Below are positions 4,158 through 5,427 of a DNA stretch of 5,427 nucleotides, piece after piece (the stretch's first letter is position 1; the number at the start of each line of letters is the position of its first letter). Made by a program: the position numbers and the translations under genes. Source of the DNA: Clostridia bacterium. Lineage in GTDB: Bacteria > Bacillota_A > Clostridia > UBA1212 > UBA1255. The stretch is from contig JAFWZH010000211.1 of the NCBI GenBank assembly GCA_017522515.1, positions 1 to 5,427 on the forward strand, written 5' to 3'. The notes under the pieces are model-generated. The model did no database searches, had not been told where the DNA came from, and saw nothing but the letters and a program-made list of their open reading frames with translations.

Positions 4158-4240
4158 CAAGCAAGGTACATTGTCGGACATTTTAGCAAATCCCGTCAAA
4201 GTACAACCGCTTGTTAAGGGTTTCACCCCTAAGACCCCGA
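4158..4240 (+). other. Candidate origin of transfer (oriT) upstream of mobC
   Basis: An imperfect dyad, CAAGC-N3-GTAC (4158-4169) and GTAC-N4-GCTTG (4201-4213), is followed at once by a small hairpin with AGGG/CCCT arms (4217-4230), then by AAGACCCC (4231-4238). A large interrupted inverted repeat next to a C-rich putative nick region, directly upstream of mobC and a MOB-P relaxase, is the usual oriT arrangement. No nick site can be proven from sequence, so the exact limits are inferred. Confidence 0.45.
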
Positions 4241-4268
4241 TTTAAAAAAATATGAAAGGAGAACTGTT

Positions 4269-4610
4269 ATGAAAAACGACAACCGAAAGCATAAAATCTC
4301 ATTCAGATTAAACGATGAAGAATATAATATTTTTCAGCACAAATTTGAATTGTCAGGCTTTAAATTCCAAGGCGAATTTATCAGAAAATTAATGCTGTAT
4401 GGACTTGTAATTCGTCTTGATAAGAAAAAATATGAAAAAGTAATCAGAGATATATCAAGCATTGCAACTAATGTAAATCAGATAGCGGTAAGAGTTAATT
4501 CTACAGGCAATATTTACGCTAATGATGTTTCAGAATTACAGAAGGATGTGAATGTGCTTTGGCAACAACTAAGATTGTTTCAATCCGAGTTACAGAAGCT
4601 AACGCAATAG
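4269..4610 (+). CDS. mobC: MobC-family relaxosome accessory protein (113 aa)
   Basis: The N-terminus (KHKISFRLNDEEYNIF, 8-22) is the beta strand and first helix of a ribbon-helix-helix-like DNA-binding domain. The segment around 65-87 (IATNVNQIAVRVNSTGNIY and following) is the MobC signature, and W98 in the last helix is also typical. MobC proteins bind oriT beside the relaxase and help open the strand for nicking. The ATG at 4269 has AAAGGAGA about 6 nt upstream, among the best ribosome binding sites in the window. The last 52 nt overlap the relaxase reading frame, so the two are translated from one mRNA and probably coupled. Its length is normal for the family. Confidence 0.9.
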   Translation: MKNDNRKHKISFRLNDEEYNIFQHKFELSGFKFQGEFIRKLMLYGLVIRLDKKKYEKVIRDISSIATNVNQIAVRVNSTGNIYANDVSELQKDVNVLWQQLRLFQSELQKLTQ

Positions 4611-5427
4611 CGTATATTGCTAATCCTGATAAAACCAATAACGGAAAGCTGATTTTTACAAATGGCTGTAGTAAAAATCCATATGAAGCAAGTAAAGACT
4701 TTGAGCAAATACGAAGTCTGGGTACAGGCAGAAATCAGATACTTTCTCATCACTTCATTCAAAGCTTTTCACCGGGTGAAATTACTCCCGAAAATGCCTT
4801 GCAGGTTGGCATCGAATTATGCCGTGAATTTCTTGGCAATGAGTATCAATATTATCTTGCTGTTCATAACGATAAAGAACATATTCATTTGCATTGTATT
4901 TTCAATAATGTGAATATGATTGACGGTCGGACTTTTGAAACTCACGCTGACCAAGGTGATAAACAACATCGTAAGTGGGTAAATCTCAGAAACTTGTCCG
5001 ATGAAATTTGTAAAAGGCATTGCCTTTCCGTAATAGAAAATCCTGAAAACAATAAGGGAAAAACCTATTATGAATGGGATATGAGCAGACAGGGATTATC
5101 GTGGAAAGCAAAGCTAAAATTCACTATCGACCAAGTGGTGAAAGAAAGCAATGATTTTGAGGATTTTCTACGCAAATGCTCTAATCATAATATCGAAGTA
5201 GTCTACTTCCCTGAACACGTTATTGACCTTAAATTTAAACTTGCAGGACAAAAGAAATTTACTCGTGCAAGAACGCTGGGTTGGTATTATGAAACAAAGC
5301 AGATTATCAAGCGTATAGAATTATATAACGGCATTATCAGAACTCACGAAAAATCTAATCTGATTGATACTCAGACTGAGAAAATGCAGAATTCTTCTGC
5401 GTTACAACATTGGGCAGAAATAGAGAA
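4559..5427 (+). CDS. MOB-P-type relaxase, N-terminal 289 residues (runs off the right edge)
   Basis: Relaxases nick oriT and become covalently bound to the transferred strand. Residues 1-30 read MATTKI, then IAYIANPDKT at 17-26, with Tyr19 the likely nicking tyrosine of motif I. SFSPGEITPENA (69-80) is a family landmark. HNDKEHIHLHCIFN (103-116) is the metal-binding motif III, with His103, His108, His110 and probably His112. LSVIENP (156-162) is also typical. It resembles relaxases of Tn1549-type clostridial elements. No ATG or GTG lies in frame upstream; the best start is the TTG at 4559, which yields the canonical MATTKI opening. An AAGGA is about 12 nt upstream, so initiation is probably weak and coupled to mobC, which it overlaps by 52 nt. 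The frame is intact to 5427, with the C-terminus outside the window. Confidence 0.92.
   Translation, partial: MATTKIVSIRVTEANAIAYIANPDKTNNGKLIFTNGCSKNPYEASKDFEQIRSLGTGRNQILSHHFIQSFSPGEITPENALQVGIELCREFLGNEYQYYLAVHNDKEHIHLHCIFNNVNMIDGRTFETHADQGDKQHRKWVNLRNLSDEICKRHCLSVIENPENNKGKTYYEWDMSRQGLSWKAKLKFTIDQVVKESNDFEDFLRKCSNHNIEVVYFPEHVIDLKFKLAGQKKFTRARTLGWYYETKQIIKRIELYNGIIRTHEKSNLIDTQTEKMQNSSALQHWAEIE

Noticed and set aside
4580..5020. Frames at 4580-4762 (minus), 4662-4913 (plus) and 4817-5020 (minus)
   Set aside because: All overlap the relaxase, whose motifs fix the true frame.
1..5427. CRISPR array, tRNA, rRNA or insertion sequence
   Set aside because: No regularly spaced direct repeats, cloverleaf, rRNA segments or transposase motifs were seen.

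Overview
This AT-rich window looks like part of an integrative conjugative or mobilizable element from a low-GC Firmicute, most likely a gut-type Clostridium relative. That placement rests on the family mix (excisionase-type wHTH, short sigma-region-4-like protein, ImmA/IrrE peptidase with an XRE partner, MobC plus MOB-P relaxase), on AGGAGG-like ribosome binding sites and on sigma-A-type promoters. No host core gene is present, so the species cannot be named.

Layout: the window has two divergent arms. The leftward (minus-strand) arm runs from about 3890 down to 1 and carries six genes, in transcription order: XRE repressor (3668-3252), ImmA/IrrE metallopeptidase (3094-2366), small zinc-ribbon protein (2265-2077), second XRE regulator (1982-1497), sigma-70 region-4-like protein (1115-702) and excisionase-like wHTH protein (342-121). 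A strong promoter at 57-29 then fires leftward off the edge, where an integrase would be expected. The rightward arm holds about 300 bases of non-coding DNA with a candidate oriT, then MobC (4269-4610) and the relaxase, which starts at a TTG at 4559 inside mobC and runs off the right edge.

How it may work: the first XRE protein and the metallopeptidase look like an ImmR/ImmA-type repressor and anti-repressor pair. A 15-19 bp operator-like motif, GTGTAAACAAATTTG(TTAG), occurs three times: beside the repressor's consensus promoter, between that promoter and the mob genes, and in front of the zinc-ribbon gene. This suggests one repressor silences both arms and peptidase action relieves it. Every gap between the leftward genes holds a hairpin or terminator-like structure readable on the minus strand. 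One sits directly against the ribosome binding site of the second XRE gene with no room for a promoter, so that gene appears to depend on readthrough. A perfect 27-bp palindrome overlaps the predicted excisionase promoter, adding a second control layer.

Family assignments come from reading motifs by eye. Operator, attenuation and oriT roles are inferred from sequence patterns alone.
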